The notes: generated by a model from the letters alone, not told the origin. Positions 22,596-30,266 are shown, counted from the stretch's first letter. The stretch: 33,410 nucleotides of DNA from a virus (IMGVR_UViG_3300038491_000010:1-33410), one strand, 5' to 3'. Numbers and translations: made by a program.

Positions 22596-24013
22596 TGAAT
22601 GCCTTCTATATCTGCGGTCATCTGTATAATAACAGGTTTAACTGCATCGCTCATTGTAAACCTAAACAGCTCAAATCTAGCCGCTCTGCCGTTTCTTCGC
22701 CAGATAGCTCTATGATTATACTCGCCAACTTTACCTATGCTTCGGAATCTAGTGTCGCTCCAAGTTTTAGCGTTACGACTGCGAGCCATGCCAATTTGAG
22801 GATTAGGGACATCGGCATTGCCAACGCCACTTTCGACAGTCAATTCTATTTCTGGAATTACAAAAGATTCCATATTGTTCTGGAAAGGCTGAGTCACAAT
22901 AGATCGTCTAATCTCTGTGCCGTATTCCGTATAAATTTCAGGATCTAAGTTTCCTATCCTTCCGTCTACTAAATCACCCGCCCATATTTTGTTGTATGCT
23001 TTTACTAAAGAGGCAACACGGTAAGCGCCAAGAGTATTGTCAACAACAGACCTTCGCTCATGCCATCTCTTGCTAATTATGTCATAGACAAATGTAGCGC
23101 TGGGTAAAGTAAAACCGACAAAGTAAGCACCTTTTTCCGAGTATCCCCATGAATAGATAGACGCTATTTGAGAACTTGTTAATGCGCTTAGCTCTTTATC
23201 TATAGCAGTGGTAGAGATTTTTGCTACATCGTTTCCTTGTAGAGTCCATATTGCTGGAGATTCATTCTGCCCAGCACCAATAAATACAAACGTATCTTGC
23301 AAAGTTTGAATACTAAAAGGACTAACAATTCCTTTTTGAAGAAACAATCCAGTTCTTTGAAAAGGAAAATCAGCGCCGCCAATGTTTTGAAATGCTTCTA
23401 TTGTCTGCGAACCTCCTATAAATAGCTGATTCTTAAACACTACAGGAGCAACAATCTCATCTGGATCTGATTCAGCAGTACCAAAATCTAAAGCGTTATA
23501 GCTCAACCCATTATTTAGATTGCTTACAATGAATTTTTTGCTATCAGTTGTCAGGCAAAAATACCCATCAATATAAACAACAAGTTGCGGATTGCCGTTA
23601 GCGGTAAAGTCTGAATCTGTTATCTGAGAAAAGGTATCCGTAACGTGGTTGTAAATATAACCATTGCCGCTAGGCACTAAAATCAACATCTGTGTGCCGT
23701 TGTCAGCCATTGAGACTCTTGATGCCCCAGCTATATTGCCAATAAACGTAAGAGTGTAGTCAGCAGCCATGCTGTACAGCTTTTCGTCTACAACAAAGTA
23801 AGGCACACCATTCATCTCGTGTGCGCCCCTGTTGCCAGTTAAGCTGTTGGCGTTTGCGACCTCTTCGAGTCCAGCAGTGCCGTACAGAGTCTCCTGATTG
23901 AGCGCAGGAGCTTGAGCTATATTTGGGTAGAAGTTAACGCATTCTTGCGCCGAGATAGGCAAGCTATCGCTTTCATAGAACCCATTAGCTATAGGCAGGA
24001 CAACTTTTGGCAT
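22592..24013 (-). CDS. P22 gp10-like tail hub (packaged DNA stabilisation protein)
   Basis: A 473-residue protein of the P22 gp10 family, which closes the portal after packaging and forms the tail hub. The N-terminus MPKVVLPIANGFYESDSLPI with AQECVNFYPN following is the family signature. Repeated beta-propeller-like blocks follow (GVPYFVVDEKLY, QLVVYIDGYF, QLFIGGSQTIEAF, FVFIGAGQNESPAIW). The late region (NPQIGMARSRNAKTWSDTRF, KVGEYNHRAIWRRNGRAARF) also matches this family. I chose ATG 24013 because it overlaps the previous TAA (TAATG) and starts with the family's usual MPKV; an ATG 7 codons upstream is possible but would lie inside the neighbour. Confidence 0.92.
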   Translation of the reverse strand: MPKVVLPIANGFYESDSLPISAQECVNFYPNIAQAPALNQETLYGTAGLEEVANANSLTGNRGAHEMNGVPYFVVDEKLYSMAADYTLTFIGNIAGASRVSMADNGTQMLILVPSGNGYIYNHVTDTFSQITDSDFTANGNPQLVVYIDGYFCLTTDSKKFIVSNLNNGLSYNALDFGTAESDPDEIVAPVVFKNQLFIGGSQTIEAFQNIGGADFPFQRTGLFLQKGIVSPFSIQTLQDTFVFIGAGQNESPAIWTLQGNDVAKISTTAIDKELSALTSSQIASIYSWGYSEKGAYFVGFTLPSATFVYDIISKRWHERRSVVDNTLGAYRVASLVKAYNKIWAGDLVDGRIGNLDPEIYTEYGTEIRRSIVTQPFQNNMESFVIPEIELTVESGVGNADVPNPQIGMARSRNAKTWSDTRFRSIGKVGEYNHRAIWRRNGRAARFELFRFTMSDAVKPVIIQMTADIEGIQ

Positions 24014-24858
24014 TAAGCAACTCCAAACAAGCAATCCGTCACTGTTATGTTGTTGGTTCCACTGCCGTTGGCAACAAATAGTTCAAGATAATCAGATCCA
24101 GTAACAGGCACGTTAAAGAACAAGCCAACATTGCCAGCAGATCCAGAAGTTACTGTTCGGCTGATTTTTGCATTTGTTATCAGGCTTCCATTCTTAGCAA
24201 GAAAAACGGTTAAGTCTTGATTTGTTCCTACGACATCCAGCGTGACAGAAGCAATCACTTGAACCGTAGCCGCAGTGCCGCTGGTGTAAGTTAGCTTGCC
24301 TGTAGTATCTGCTGTAAAATTGGACACAGTTCCTACAACAAATGTTCCTGCAACTTTAACCGCAACATTTTGCGTGGCGATAACAGTGGCAGTTGAATTG
24401 CCATGCATACTAAGTTGAGCGTTTGTCTCATCAGCTATTGATGTTATCTCAATGCCTGAGCTGTTTACTGCTGCAACGCTAATTCCGTTTCCAGCCACTA
24501 TGCTGGCTATCGTAGGTGAATCTGCGGTAGTGTTTAAGAGGACAGGCAGTCCTTCAGCGCTGGCTGTAAAGTTATGGCTTATCTCTGCGCCTCCACTTGA
24601 AGAAACAGCAGTTATGATTCCAGAACCGTTTTCTAGGTTTCTAATCTTATTAACTGTTCCATCAATTTCAAGTACAGGAGTTCCTGTGCCAGCGCCAGTG
24701 GTGACTATGCTTCCAGTTACACCAAGACCAGCTACTAAATTTGTATAAGATATTCTGTAGTTCGTGTTATTTACAAAGTAATCCATCGAAGACCCTGCAA
24801 GCACTGTATCCTGTGCTACAAAGTCCGACTTCTTGCGACCATCTGCTCTTTTAACCAT
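24013..24858 (-). CDS. Beta-rich virion protein, candidate capsid decoration or tail accessory protein (281 aa)
   Basis: A 281-residue Ser/Thr/Gly/Val-rich protein with no long helices. The middle has tail-fibre-like strands (GTPVLEIDGTVNKIRNLENG, IVAGNGISVAAVNSSGIEIT). The last about 100 residues form a jelly-roll-like domain (VQVIASVTLDVVGTNQDLTV, FLAKNGSLITNAKISRTVTS, YLELFVANGSGTNNITV), a pattern found in surface head proteins and fibre tips. It lies between gp4-like and gp10-like genes, where P22 has no counterpart. It may sit on the head surface or at the neck. Function is inferred from composition and place. Confidence 0.68.
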   Translation of the reverse strand: MVKRADGRKKSDFVAQDTVLAGSSMDYFVNNTNYRISYTNLVAGLGVTGSIVTTGAGTGTPVLEIDGTVNKIRNLENGSGIITAVSSSGGAEISHNFTASAEGLPVLLNTTADSPTIASIVAGNGISVAAVNSSGIEITSIADETNAQLSMHGNSTATVIATQNVAVKVAGTFVVGTVSNFTADTTGKLTYTSGTAATVQVIASVTLDVVGTNQDLTVFLAKNGSLITNAKISRTVTSGSAGNVGLFFNVPVTGSDYLELFVANGSGTNNITVTDCLFGVA

Positions 24859-25333
24859 TAGTGTTTACCTCTAAGGCTATAGCGCCAGTGGTCTCTGCAA
24901 GGATTGACGATTCTTGATCTGGATAAAAATTACTACTAATGCCGAAGTTATTATCTTCATTGCCAGAGCCAATAGGCAGTGTGCAAGGAAATCTAGTCTT
25001 ACCCATGCTTTGGCCGACCAGCCGCATAGTGTTAAAACCATCACGAGCGGCCTTTGCTAAGCCTGCCGAAACGATTCCGTTGTAATCTGGTGCGACCTCA
25101 ACAGCCATGTTAGCTATCAAGCCTCGCAGTGCGCCTGTAGGGATGGTTACGTCATCACCTAGATCAGACACAACTGTATAGCCTAGCTGAATACCTGAAG
25201 CATCAAGCTCTGCCATGTAGTTATTCATGGAGAATATAAAGTCTTGGTACTCGTCAGGCTCTAATGGTGCTTCACTAGCCTGTACCAATATCCTCTGAAG
25301 TGAGGACTTTGCGACCTGCGCTACAGTAGCCAT
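24851..25333 (-). CDS. P22 gp4-like tail accessory factor (head-completion adaptor)
   Basis: A 160-residue adaptor that binds below the portal ring and joins it to gp10. The residues match the P22 tail accessory factor family: LVQASEAPLEPDEYQDFIFS at 17-36 with MNNYMAELDASGIQLGYTVV after it, TIPTGALRGLIANMAVEVAP at 63-82, and a helical C-terminal half. P22 gp4 is also reported to have peptidoglycan-cleaving activity; I cannot see that here. The start ATG overlaps the previous TAA (TAATG) and the end overlaps the 281-residue gene by 8 bp. Confidence 0.93.
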   Translation of the reverse strand: MATVAQVAKSSLQRILVQASEAPLEPDEYQDFIFSMNNYMAELDASGIQLGYTVVSDLGDDVTIPTGALRGLIANMAVEVAPDYNGIVSAGLAKAARDGFNTMRLVGQSMGKTRFPCTLPIGSGNEDNNFGISSNFYPDQESSILAETTGAIALEVNTNG

Positions 25334-25458
25334 TATTCGTATGTAGCTCCGCTTTTAACCATTTTGGCAGGTTTCTTTTTAGTTTTCTTCTTTGCCTTAT
25401 TTGCAGCCATCATGCCTGCTTTGGTATATGGGAACTTTTGACCGTTTACGTTTGGCAT
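25333..25458 (-). CDS. Tiny Lys-rich protein before gp4 (41 aa)
   Basis: A 41-residue protein (MPNVNGQKFPYTKAGMMAAN, then KAKKKTKKKPAKMVKSGATY and E). Eleven lysines give it a strong positive charge. Its TAA (25335-25333) overlaps the gp4 ATG as TAATG, which supports translation. Proteins starting MPNVNGKKFPYT are frequent next to head genes in aquatic phages. It may condense DNA or bind capsid interior; unproven. Confidence 0.8.
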   Translation of the reverse strand: MPNVNGQKFPYTKAGMMAANKAKKKTKKKPAKMVKSGATYE

Positions 25459-25466
25459 AAATTACC

Positions 25467-25637
25467 TCACTCAAATGTGGCTTTGTTTGCTGTTTTTGCT
25501 GAGTTCCTAAAGGCTTTTGCTGTTGGAGCGCCTTTAGATCCTACCTTACGCATTCGCTCAGGAGTTCTGCCAGCAGCCTTCTGAGACTTGATTCGCTTGC
25601 GTTTCTTGTGGATGTTAGCGTATAGACCGTCACTCAT
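25467..25637 (-). CDS. Small Lys/Arg-rich protein (56 aa)
   Basis: A 56-residue protein (MSDGLYANIHKKRKRIKSQK, then AAGRTPERMRKVGSKGAPTA and a KAFRNSAKTANKATFE end). Its start at 25637 overlaps the end of the 88-residue gene by 8 bp; the next gene begins 8 bp after its TGA. The MSDGLYANIHKKRKRIK start is a recurrent phage signature near coat genes. Highly basic, so a nucleic-acid or head-interior role is plausible. Confidence 0.8.
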   Translation of the reverse strand: MSDGLYANIHKKRKRIKSQKAAGRTPERMRKVGSKGAPTAKAFRNSAKTANKATFE

Positions 25638-25896
25638 AAGTAGCCTTCATAGACTTTGCGCCTTTACACTTCCAGCGCTTACGACTTAGATTATTAGGCG
25701 TGTTTGGATCGTTTTGTTGTCTCTTAGATAACTGCTTCTTAATACCTAAAGACCTCGCGCAATACGCATCACCTTTGCTAGTGCCTGCTCGTACACGAGA
25801 ACCACCGTCACTGGCCTTTCCAGCCTGCCCATAGGAGACCTTCTTGCCAGTGGCAGTGACCTTTACTTTCGCTTTACCTTTGCTTGGAGTAGCCAT
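25630..25896 (-). CDS. Basic protein downstream of the coat gene (88 aa)
   Basis: An 88-residue basic protein: MATPSKGKAKVKVTATGKKV at the start, GDAYCARSLGIKKQLSKRQQ in the middle, then PNNLSRKRWKCKGAKSMKAT. Two cysteines (Cys46 and Cys77). The first gene after the coat-gene terminator, its ATG lies right at the U-run. Close relatives occur downstream of coat genes in many aquatic podoviruses, from general knowledge. Function unknown; could be a head cement or DNA-binding virion protein. Confidence 0.8.
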   Translation of the reverse strand: MATPSKGKAKVKVTATGKKVSYGQAGKASDGGSRVRAGTSKGDAYCARSLGIKKQLSKRQQNDPNTPNNLSRKRWKCKGAKSMKATYE

Positions 25897-25925
25897 AATA
25901 AAAAGCTGGGAGCCGAAGCTCCCAG
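25897..25925 (-). terminator. Intrinsic terminator after the major coat gene
   Basis: On the minus strand CTGGGAGC, loop TTCG, GCTCCCAG form a perfect 8-bp stem with a UUCG tetraloop (25906-25925), followed by CTTTTTATT. It lies 12 bp after the coat stop codon and just before the next ATG. Probably partial: it would raise coat and scaffold transcripts over downstream tail genes. Confidence 0.9.
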
Positions 25926-25937
25926 AATCCTACAAGG

Positions 25938-27200
25938 TTACTTTCCAAATCCGCTTCCGGCAAACAGAGGATTGAAGCAGGCGTACGCAGGAAGCAAATC
26001 GAAACGAATCTTCTGCGTGTTAGCGTCACCGTCTGCGTACTTAGATACTCGGATAGACATACCATCGCTAGTAGTAGCAATAGTGTCAGTAGAGTAGAGC
26101 TTAGGCAGCTTCACAGTTCCAAGACCAAACGCTTGTTTGGTGAAGAACATATTAGGCTGGTAGACAGTAGATGCTGCACCAAGGATAGTGACAACAGCGC
26201 CAGAAGCAGGAGCTGCGTCTACATTGTTGTACTGACCGTTAGCCTCAAAGATAGCAGCACCTGAGACAACGATAGTTGCAGCGTTGCCAGAGATAGTGAC
26301 ATCCTCTAGCACAGTGCCTGTCCACGGAACAGCAGCGCCTGCCGCATCAAGGATAATCTCACGAGTAGCTACGTTGAGACGATTAACGCCTGCAATAGTT
26401 ACCTGATCGCCAGCCTTGATAGTACCAGTTCCCAGACCAGCCAGAACAAGAGTCTGCTGCATAGTGTCCTTAGCTGCGAGGTAAGTCGCATTAGGAGCGC
26501 CATTCAGAGTACCTGCACGGTCAGTAGTAGTGCCTGAAGTGTAGCTGCTTAGAGCGTTAGAAGTCAGAGCCATCATGCCACCAAAGTTCTGGCTTATTTG
26601 CGCTTTTTCCCATGCTGTACGGACAAGGCCGTCAGACGCATTCAAGCCGTTCTGAGCCGAAGACAACGCAGTAGTGGTGAATGGGTTCATGAGGTAATAC
26701 TTCTCATCTGCCATTGGGACACCAACAGAGTCCATCATAGCACCAGCACCAGCTACGTCTGACCAAGCATCAACAACAGTTCCACGATCACCATAAGTCA
26801 ACGCTGCGTTCTTACGCATGAATGCGCCAAGGTCTAACTCAAGGTCAGTTACGATGCGGCGAGCCATAGGCTCAAGGATTTGATCAAGTTGGTCTAGCTC
26901 AAGAGCCTCTTCCACGTTGCCCCATTCTGTAGCGGCTGTGAAGTAGTTTTGAACTGTACCAGTTGCTTTACCAGCAATGATGTCTGACTTGTCAGAACCG
27001 CTGATATCACCGCCAGAAGTGCGGATTGTGTTGTAGTCATGCGGACGCTTAAAATCGACATTAGAGCCGCTTGAAGGATTGAACTTACCTGACAACAACT
27101 GAGTGTTGACAGTCTTTGTTACTACACGAGAAGCCTCAAAGGCATCTAGGAATACACGAGCGACTTTTCGTGTGACGTTACTATTGAGATTATTAGCCAT
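25938..27200 (-). CDS. Major capsid protein, P22 coat (gp5)-like
   Basis: A 420-residue coat protein of the P22 gp5 family, an HK97 fold with an inserted I-domain; P22 coat is 430 residues. The N-terminal arm and E-loop region (SGSNVDFKRPHDYNTIRTSG), spine helix (VEEALELDQLDQILEPMARR) and LNAPNATYL linker lead to the insertion at about 250-340 (KAGDQVTIAGVNRLNVATRE, then TGTVLEDVTISGNAATIVVS). The C-terminal strand follows (MSIRVSKYADGDANTQKIRF). Strong Shine-Dalgarno AAGGTG before the ATG. A terminator follows the gene. Scaffold is immediately upstream, as in P22. Confidence 0.93.
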   Translation of the reverse strand: MANNLNSNVTRKVARVFLDAFEASRVVTKTVNTQLLSGKFNPSSGSNVDFKRPHDYNTIRTSGGDISGSDKSDIIAGKATGTVQNYFTAATEWGNVEEALELDQLDQILEPMARRIVTDLELDLGAFMRKNAALTYGDRGTVVDAWSDVAGAGAMMDSVGVPMADEKYYLMNPFTTTALSSAQNGLNASDGLVRTAWEKAQISQNFGGMMALTSNALSSYTSGTTTDRAGTLNGAPNATYLAAKDTMQQTLVLAGLGTGTIKAGDQVTIAGVNRLNVATREIILDAAGAAVPWTGTVLEDVTISGNAATIVVSGAAIFEANGQYNNVDAAPASGAVVTILGAASTVYQPNMFFTKQAFGLGTVKLPKLYSTDTIATTSDGMSIRVSKYADGDANTQKIRFDLLPAYACFNPLFAGSGFGK

Positions 27201-27216
27201 GATTGGATCACCTTAT

Positions 27217-28020
27217 TCATTCAAAAGTTGCTCCTTTAGGGCCACCAGCCTTGGGACTTACCCCAGCGCCTCTTGGCGTGTCTAGTGGATCAGGAGCGGC
27301 ATTAACATTAGGTTTAAGTTTTCTAGCCTTTGGCATAATGGTCTGATCCAAATACAGCAACGCCTGATTAGCAGGCATATTCGCCAGCTTATCTAACTCT
27401 AAGAGATTCTGACCTAAGTACAGAGTTCCAAGACTTCCATCATCTAAATCAATCAAATGACTAGACAGCATTGGGTTTATCCCAAACTGGCCGATCTTGT
27501 TGGCTGCGCTTTGCAGATCCTCAGTCTTTACACCGAGTTTCTTAGAGCGTTCTGCGTAGGTTGCGATCTTCGCATTCTGCTCACTAACTGCCGCTGCTTG
27601 CTGTTGACGCTGTAACTCTAGCTGCTGGCCTTGCATGGCCTGCTGCCTAGCCTCAAACTCTGCTCGCTTGGCAATCGCCTGATCGCGCTGTCGGAGCTGC
27701 TCCTGTATCTCTCTATCCGAGAGACTATAGAAGTCAGGCACGTTCGGCACTTCTGGCGGCTGTTCTTTCGGAAGCCTAGCTTCAAGATCTGCAAGACGCT
27801 TGCGATAGTCCTCGGCCTGACGCTCTGCTTCTCGCGCCTTCCAAGTCTTCTCGCTTATAGCCTTATCAAAGACCTTCTGCTGTTCTTCGTTAAAAACAGG
27901 TCTAGTGGATTGTTCTTGGTCTTCACCAGTATCCGTTGATGAGTCGGAATCAGTTTCCTGATCTACAGTTTCTACGTCTTCAAGCTCATAAGCCTCATCG
28001 ACCATATCTTCTGGTTGCAT
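27217..28020 (-). CDS. Scaffolding protein
   Basis: A 267-residue internal assembly scaffold, the usual gene before coat. The N-terminus is very acidic (MQPEDMVDEAYELEDVETVD, more Asp/Glu to about 45). Residues 55-170 are charged helices likely to form coiled coil (QQKVFDKAISEKTWKAREAE, RDQAIAKRAEFEARQQAMQG). A basic C-terminal region (KARKLKPNVNAAPDPLDTPR to KGATFE) is the kind that contacts coat protein in P22. Length is a little below the P22 scaffold (about 300). No protease motif is evident. A 203-bp regulatory gap precedes it. Confidence 0.87.
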   Translation of the reverse strand: MQPEDMVDEAYELEDVETVDQETDSDSSTDTGEDQEQSTRPVFNEEQQKVFDKAISEKTWKAREAERQAEDYRKRLADLEARLPKEQPPEVPNVPDFYSLSDREIQEQLRQRDQAIAKRAEFEARQQAMQGQQLELQRQQQAAAVSEQNAKIATYAERSKKLGVKTEDLQSAANKIGQFGINPMLSSHLIDLDDGSLGTLYLGQNLLELDKLANMPANQALLYLDQTIMPKARKLKPNVNAAPDPLDTPRGAGVSPKAGGPKGATFE

Positions 28021-28036
28021 CTTATACCTACTGTAA

Positions 28037-28087
28037 TGCCGTCAAATAAACGGTGACGTTCCGTGCCGTCAAGAAAGTGTGACGTTC
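28037..28087 (-). repeat. Two tandem operator-like repeats in the scaffold leader
   Basis: Two copies of TGCCGTCAA, 7-8 variable bases, TGACGTTC (28037-28061 and 28064-28087; plus-strand reading) in direct order with a 27-bp period. Within each copy CGTCA and TGACG are an inverted repeat with a short loop. They lie between a putative promoter and the scaffold start. They may be protein-binding sites or small leader hairpins. Confidence 0.6.
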
Positions 28088-28091
28088 ACTA

Positions 28092-28127
28092 GTGGTCAAA
28101 TATACCACAATTTGGTTAAAAGCAATA
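28092..28127 (-). promoter_or_regulatory. Putative extended -10 promoter and overlapping palindrome before scaffold
   Basis: On the minus strand an extended -10, TGGTATATT (hexamer TATATT at the complement of 28099-28104), lies 17 bp after TATTGC (28122-28127), a poor -35. The palindrome GTGGT/ACCAC with a 7-base middle (28092-28108) covers the -10, as an operator would. It could drive an extra scaffold and coat transcript. The -35 is weak, so it might need an activator such as the XRE-sigma4 protein. Confidence 0.38.
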
Positions 28128-28141
28128 CTTTTCTTAAAATA

Positions 28142-28212
28142 TGGCGGAAGCGGCTACCTAGCAAGGCTCCGATAGATTATCGCCTGTGGAATTGAACCAC
28201 TATTACGCTTCC
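28142..28212 (-). other. tRNA-sized structured element closed by a 7-bp stem, ending GCCA
   Basis: Reading the minus strand from 28212, GGAAGCG pairs perfectly with CGCTTCC (28152-28146), followed by G and CCA (to 28142), 71 bases in all. Within it are a hairpin GTGG, loop TTCAATT, CCAC (28200-28186) and a hairpin CGATA, ATC, TATCG (28182-28170) enclosed by GGC/GCC. The termini look like a tRNA-Ser acceptor. Internal arms do not fit a standard cloverleaf in order, so it is called a structured element, not a tRNA. It sits just after the stop of the 680-residue gene. Confidence 0.5.
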
Positions 28213-28223
28213 ATAAACTTTTG

Positions 28224-30266
28224 TTAAATGTCTTCTTCTCGTAGCGCCGAAACCGCTCCAACCGCTCCAGCGCCAGTCGCTAATGGAACAATGTAAGACT
28301 TGCTTACATCATAAGGATCAAATATTGAAGCGACCTTGCCAAGTTTGGGATGGTCAACAAAATAGCCAGTGTAATTACTATCTGCTATGCGCTTCTCGGA
28401 GCCAGTTGGATCGTTTGGAACCCATAATTTATCAGGGTCTTTCCTAGCGTCATAAAGCAATTCAGGCTCAATTAGAACCTCATTTTGAATGCTGCCTATT
28501 CCGACCTCTCGTCTATACGGATTCTCCGATGCAGGGATACCATAATACGACCTTTTGACGAAATCTGGGCTTCCCGCTCTATTGCGCTCTGCGCTTCTTC
28601 TGGACAATCCTCCTCCATACATTTCTGGATCGACTCGCTCAATGGGTCGGTTGGAACGGTGGATGATTCTGAGTTTTCCATCATCCGTGACTGCTCCTTC
28701 AAGTCCTGTCTCACCACGGCGCAAAGCATCAAAAAATCTTTCTCGCTTATCGTCATTGATTATTAAGCCTGATTCAGATGCGTATCTTGGCATTAAGCCT
28801 GTTTTCTGATCTGCGAATATGGTGTCTTCAACACTAGCGGTGCGGTTTGCTTCAGCATTAGGCCCATAGTTTAAAAAAGAATTTTGTCCTCTGGTCTCTG
28901 ATGCTAATGCTCGCCTTGCTAATGGAGAATACATTCCAGCATGAGATTGGTAGGCGTTTTCTTCGCCCATTGCCCTGAATCCTACACCACCTCTACCATG
29001 TCCCATTGCGTCATGAACAAATCTAAAAATGTCATTATTTAGAGCAGGTTGACCGCCTATATTATAACCTGACTCACCCAATAAAGGATTGTCTTTAGGA
29101 TCAAAATTAACATCGCTTCCAAACCCAGAGCGAGTAGGAAATATTCCTAAGCGTCTATTTTGCTCAAGATCAATCAACGCTTCGTATGGGCTATTTTTAT
29201 AAGGATCAACATCATTGATAAAATAAGGCTCAATTCCTCTATTAATTAAAGACTCATATTGTCCTAAAGTTTCTTCGATCATTGCATCATAAGAGCGTCT
29301 CACTTCAGGGTTTTGAGGATCATGCCTCATCAAGTCATATTCTCTCGCTATCTGTGTAGCTCTTGGCTCATCCACAGAGGCATAACGAACAATTGGCTGA
29401 GAAGGAATGCCAGAGCGTTGCGAATAGTCTTGAGCGGCAGCAGCTACTTCAGGGTTAGGCCCAACACGAACAGGGCCGCGCTCTGGGATTCTAGGTAGAG
29501 ATGGCGCACCTGCTAATGGAGTATCTCCGATAGTTAATGTTGGTAGCTCGTTAAGTTTATCTTGATTCCATATTTCATAATGGGTAGCACCATCTTGATC
29601 TGGGTAATATGCGCCGTCATAACCCATATCTATAAGCTGATCTTTAAGATATTTATCAGTCTCGTCATAACTAGCTAGTTTTAGATTAGACTCATCTAGC
29701 TGACGCTGAATCACACCACCCTTCCCTGCTGCGGCGACTTCTCCTATATCTGGATTTGTGGTAAACCAAGTTGATCCATCTGCTGACTTATCCAAATCAA
29801 AACCGAATTGATCTATTGCTTTTGCCGAATCAGAACTTGTTCCGTGGTATATGTTACGCAAATTACTTCTGGCTTTTTTTGCAATTTTAGAGCTTACATC
29901 GCCAACAACAGGAACAACGCTCATCAAATTGATACCAGTGCCTACCATATCGCCTTGGTTATAAGACCTTGCAGCGTCCTCTAAACCTAATGCGTCTCCA
30001 ACTATAGGAGCAAAATCTATAGCAGAATCAACACCAGAAGCAGCGTTGAGAAGTCCTCGGCGATAACCGCCTTCAATTCCTGTAGCGTCTATTGCGTCAC
30101 GCATAATGTTAGATAAGGCTGAACGGAAAGAAGGTCGCGCAGTCTCCATTGTTTGCACTCTAGGCGCAACTTGCGTTCTGCCCTGTAATGAGTACCTATT
30201 AGACGCAAACTCTTTTACTGCTTCATTAAGAGCCGATGATCCTGCGCTTGGTCTGCGTTCAGCCAT
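28224..30266 (-). CDS. Multidomain toxin-like protein with ADP-ribosyltransferase-like domain, between portal and scaffold
   Basis: A 680-residue protein with no P22 counterpart. Residues 75-133 (DFAPIVGDALGLEDAARSYN to LMSVVPVVGDVSSKIAKKAR) resemble the hydrophobic pretoxin segment of polymorphic toxins. Residues 139-240 fit an ADP-ribosyltransferase-like fold: His141 in IYHGTSSD, aromatic Trp167-Phe168 and Glu231 in HYEIWN. Residues about 290-495 are a second conserved module with His418, His423 (FVHDAMGH), Glu435-Glu436, His442 and RGQNSFLNYG (459-468), seen in phage polyvalent proteins. Residues 531-655 (IIHRSNRPIERVDPEMYGGG, YTGYFVDHPKLGKVASIF) form a third module. A hydrophobic C-terminal helix ends it. 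Overlaps the portal gene by 8 bp. Likely packaged and ejected as effector; domains inferred by eye. Confidence 0.72.
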   Translation of the reverse strand: MAERRPSAGSSALNEAVKEFASNRYSLQGRTQVAPRVQTMETARPSFRSALSNIMRDAIDATGIEGGYRRGLLNAASGVDSAIDFAPIVGDALGLEDAARSYNQGDMVGTGINLMSVVPVVGDVSSKIAKKARSNLRNIYHGTSSDSAKAIDQFGFDLDKSADGSTWFTTNPDIGEVAAAGKGGVIQRQLDESNLKLASYDETDKYLKDQLIDMGYDGAYYPDQDGATHYEIWNQDKLNELPTLTIGDTPLAGAPSLPRIPERGPVRVGPNPEVAAAAQDYSQRSGIPSQPIVRYASVDEPRATQIAREYDLMRHDPQNPEVRRSYDAMIEETLGQYESLINRGIEPYFINDVDPYKNSPYEALIDLEQNRRLGIFPTRSGFGSDVNFDPKDNPLLGESGYNIGGQPALNNDIFRFVHDAMGHGRGGVGFRAMGEENAYQSHAGMYSPLARRALASETRGQNSFLNYGPNAEANRTASVEDTIFADQKTGLMPRYASESGLIINDDKRERFFDALRRGETGLEGAVTDDGKLRIIHRSNRPIERVDPEMYGGGLSRRSAERNRAGSPDFVKRSYYGIPASENPYRREVGIGSIQNEVLIEPELLYDARKDPDKLWVPNDPTGSEKRIADSNYTGYFVDHPKLGKVASIFDPYDVSKSYIVPLATGAGAVGAVSALREEDI

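Noticed and set aside
22592-24034. Start of gp10-like gene at 24034
   Set aside because: The downstream ATG at 24013 overlaps the previous stop as TAATG and gives the family's usual N-terminus.
28142-28212. tRNA-Ser gene on the minus strand
   Set aside because: Acceptor-like ends and CCA are present, but the bases before the 3' acceptor strand do not form a T arm and no proper anticodon arm exists; kept only as a structured element.
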